Under the pieces are notes generated by a model. The model was not told where the DNA came from. It saw only the letters and a list, made by a program, of their open reading frames with translations, and made no database searches. From positions 620,001 to 684,000 of the forward strand of contig CAWJNZ010000007.1 of assembly GCA_963844405.1 (NCBI GenBank): 64,000 bases of DNA, in the 5' to 3' direction. Both the position numbers and the translations under genes were made by a program. This stretch comes from DASSUW01 sp963844405 (GTDB lineage: Bacteria; Actinomycetota; Thermoleophilia; Solirubrobacterales; Solirubrobacteraceae). This document shows positions 63,201 to 64,000 of the stretch, piece after piece; the stretch's first letter is position 1, and each line of letters begins with the position of its first letter.

Positions 63201-63936
63201 GGAGGAGCGGCTCAAGAAGGCTAGCCAGGCGGGGCGCCAGTCGTCGGGCCGGACGCACCTGCTCGGCGGCCTGGCCGGCGCCGCGGTGCTCACGGTGTTC
63301 GGCGCCGAGATCGCCCGCGTGTGGAAGCTCGGCATGCTGCCGGTCAGCCGCGAGCACGCTGACCGCGAGGAGGTCATCCACCCGGTCAAGCGCTCGCTGA
63401 TGGTGATCCGCGAGGGCTACGCGGTCAGCCGCACGCGCGAGAACTCGCTCTTCAACATGCTCGCCTCGTTCTCGGTGACGTTCGGCATCACGCGCGGGAT
63501 CACCTGGTACATCCGCGAGCACGGCGGCCTCGGGCCGATCCAGAACGTCGTCGTCGGCACTCGCCACATCCACCACTTCCTGCCGGGCGGCGTCATCGCG
63601 CTCACCGCGGGCGGGGTGGCGATCGGCATGAACGGGTCCGACTACGACAAGTACCTCGCGCTGCCGTTCGGGATCGGCGTCGCGCTGGTGCTCGACGAGT
63701 CGGCGCTCCTGCTCGAGCTCGAGGACGTCTACTGGACCGAGGAGGGCGTGCTCAGCGTCCAGATCGTCTTCGCGGCGATGGCCCTGCTGTCCGCGCTCGC
63801 CTACCTGATCCGGATGCTGCGCACGACCGAAGGCCAGGACAGCGAGACCGACTGGGAGCTCGCCGCCAAGGCCTGGGACGACCTCCAGACGATGGGCATC
63901 GGCGGCGGCGGCGGGGAGCCGGGCATCGGGCTCTAG
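63187..63936 (+). CDS. Membrane protein of unknown function
   Basis: The 249-residue protein has a basic N-terminus (RRKEERLKKASQAGR), five or so membrane helices and an acidic C-terminal tail ending in a Gly-rich stretch. Notable segments are TRHIHHFLPGGVIAL and DESALLLELEDVYW, with several His and acidic residues near the membrane that could bind metal or catalyse a reaction. The family is not recognised with certainty. It overlaps the companion gene, so the three form one operon. Confidence 0.85.
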   Translation: MSRRKEERLKKASQAGRQSSGRTHLLGGLAGAAVLTVFGAEIARVWKLGMLPVSREHADREEVIHPVKRSLMVIREGYAVSRTRENSLFNMLASFSVTFGITRGITWYIREHGGLGPIQNVVVGTRHIHHFLPGGVIALTAGGVAIGMNGSDYDKYLALPFGIGVALVLDESALLLELEDVYWTEEGVLSVQIVFAAMALLSALAYLIRMLRTTEGQDSETDWELAAKAWDDLQTMGIGGGGGEPGIGL

Positions 63937-63942
63937 ACCGTC

Positions 63943-64000
63943 GTGGCCGAAGCCGGCGGTCCACGCGCTCGTCTGACCGCGGCGAGGAAGTGGCTCGTCG
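63943..64000 (+). CDS. Possible start of next gene, cut by window end
   Basis: A GTG seven bases after the stop of the membrane protein gene opens a frame to the window end (AEAGGPRARLTAARKWLV). The spacing fits an operon continuation. Only about 19 codons are visible, so no function can be given. Confidence 0.4.
   Translation, partial: MAEAGGPRARLTAARKWLV

Overview
The window is very GC-rich, densely packed DNA with GTG/TTG starts, 4-bp ATGA/GTGA gene overlaps and many TAnnnT boxes placed 4-10 bases before start codons (leaderless-type transcription). These features, many NarL/LuxR two-component systems, soluble Ser/Thr kinases and secreted proteins ending in a Cys/Arg-rich beta domain fit an actinomycete-like soil bacterium, most likely of class Thermoleophilia (Solirubrobacter/Conexibacter-like). 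That placement is an inference from style and gene content; no rRNA, tRNA, CRISPR array or complete insertion sequence was seen.

Layout. 1-2.2 kb: end of a response regulator and an ABC exporter pair. 2.2-6.4 kb: small secreted protein, TrpB-like enzyme, DUF2086 oxygenase, cadherin-like secreted protein. 6.6-13.3 kb: a MacB/FtsX-type ABC exporter with an SRPBCC protein, divergent from two histidine kinases and a response regulator, with an 18-bp palindrome between them. 13.3-18.1 kb: GH13 glucosidase, small membrane protein, S4 protein, diguanylate cyclase, secreted glycoamylase-like protein with RTX repeats. 18.1-18.2 kb: hairpin plus four 21-bp tandem repeats abutting a membrane-fused GMC oxidoreductase. 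20.5-28.9 kb: FAD oxidase, lipase, AI-2E permease, DNA glycosylase, phosphotransferase, PAS histidine kinase, uracil-DNA glycosylase-like protein, beta-propeller, mini carbonic anhydrase. 28.9-33.3 kb: a PspC/LiaF envelope-stress operon (LiaF-like protein, mini membrane protein, PspC-kinase, regulator, ankyrin protein).

33.7-57.1 kb is the most unusual region. On the minus strand lie giant secreted multidomain proteins combining ThuA-like, glucose/sorbosone dehydrogenase-like, PKD, OmpL47/Ig-like, concanavalin-like and DUF1080 (3-keto-disaccharide hydrolase) domains, with an MMPL transporter translationally coupled between two of them. Diverging from them is a cupredoxin / multicopper oxidase / cupredoxin operon, and one of the giant proteins itself carries a blue-copper-like domain. 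Together this looks like an extracellular sugar-oxidising and keto-sugar-cleaving machine linked to copper electron carriers (inference). One giant gene (33.7-42.1 kb) is broken by nonsense codons and a dense cluster of single-base frameshifts, and one cupredoxin gene has a frameshift; sequence error or decay cannot be told apart here.

57.1-64 kb: Crp/Fnr-type regulator, three soluble Ser/Thr kinases (one with a GAF domain), a cholesterol-oxidase-like GMC oxidoreductase with its companion protein and a membrane protein, and the first codons of another gene.
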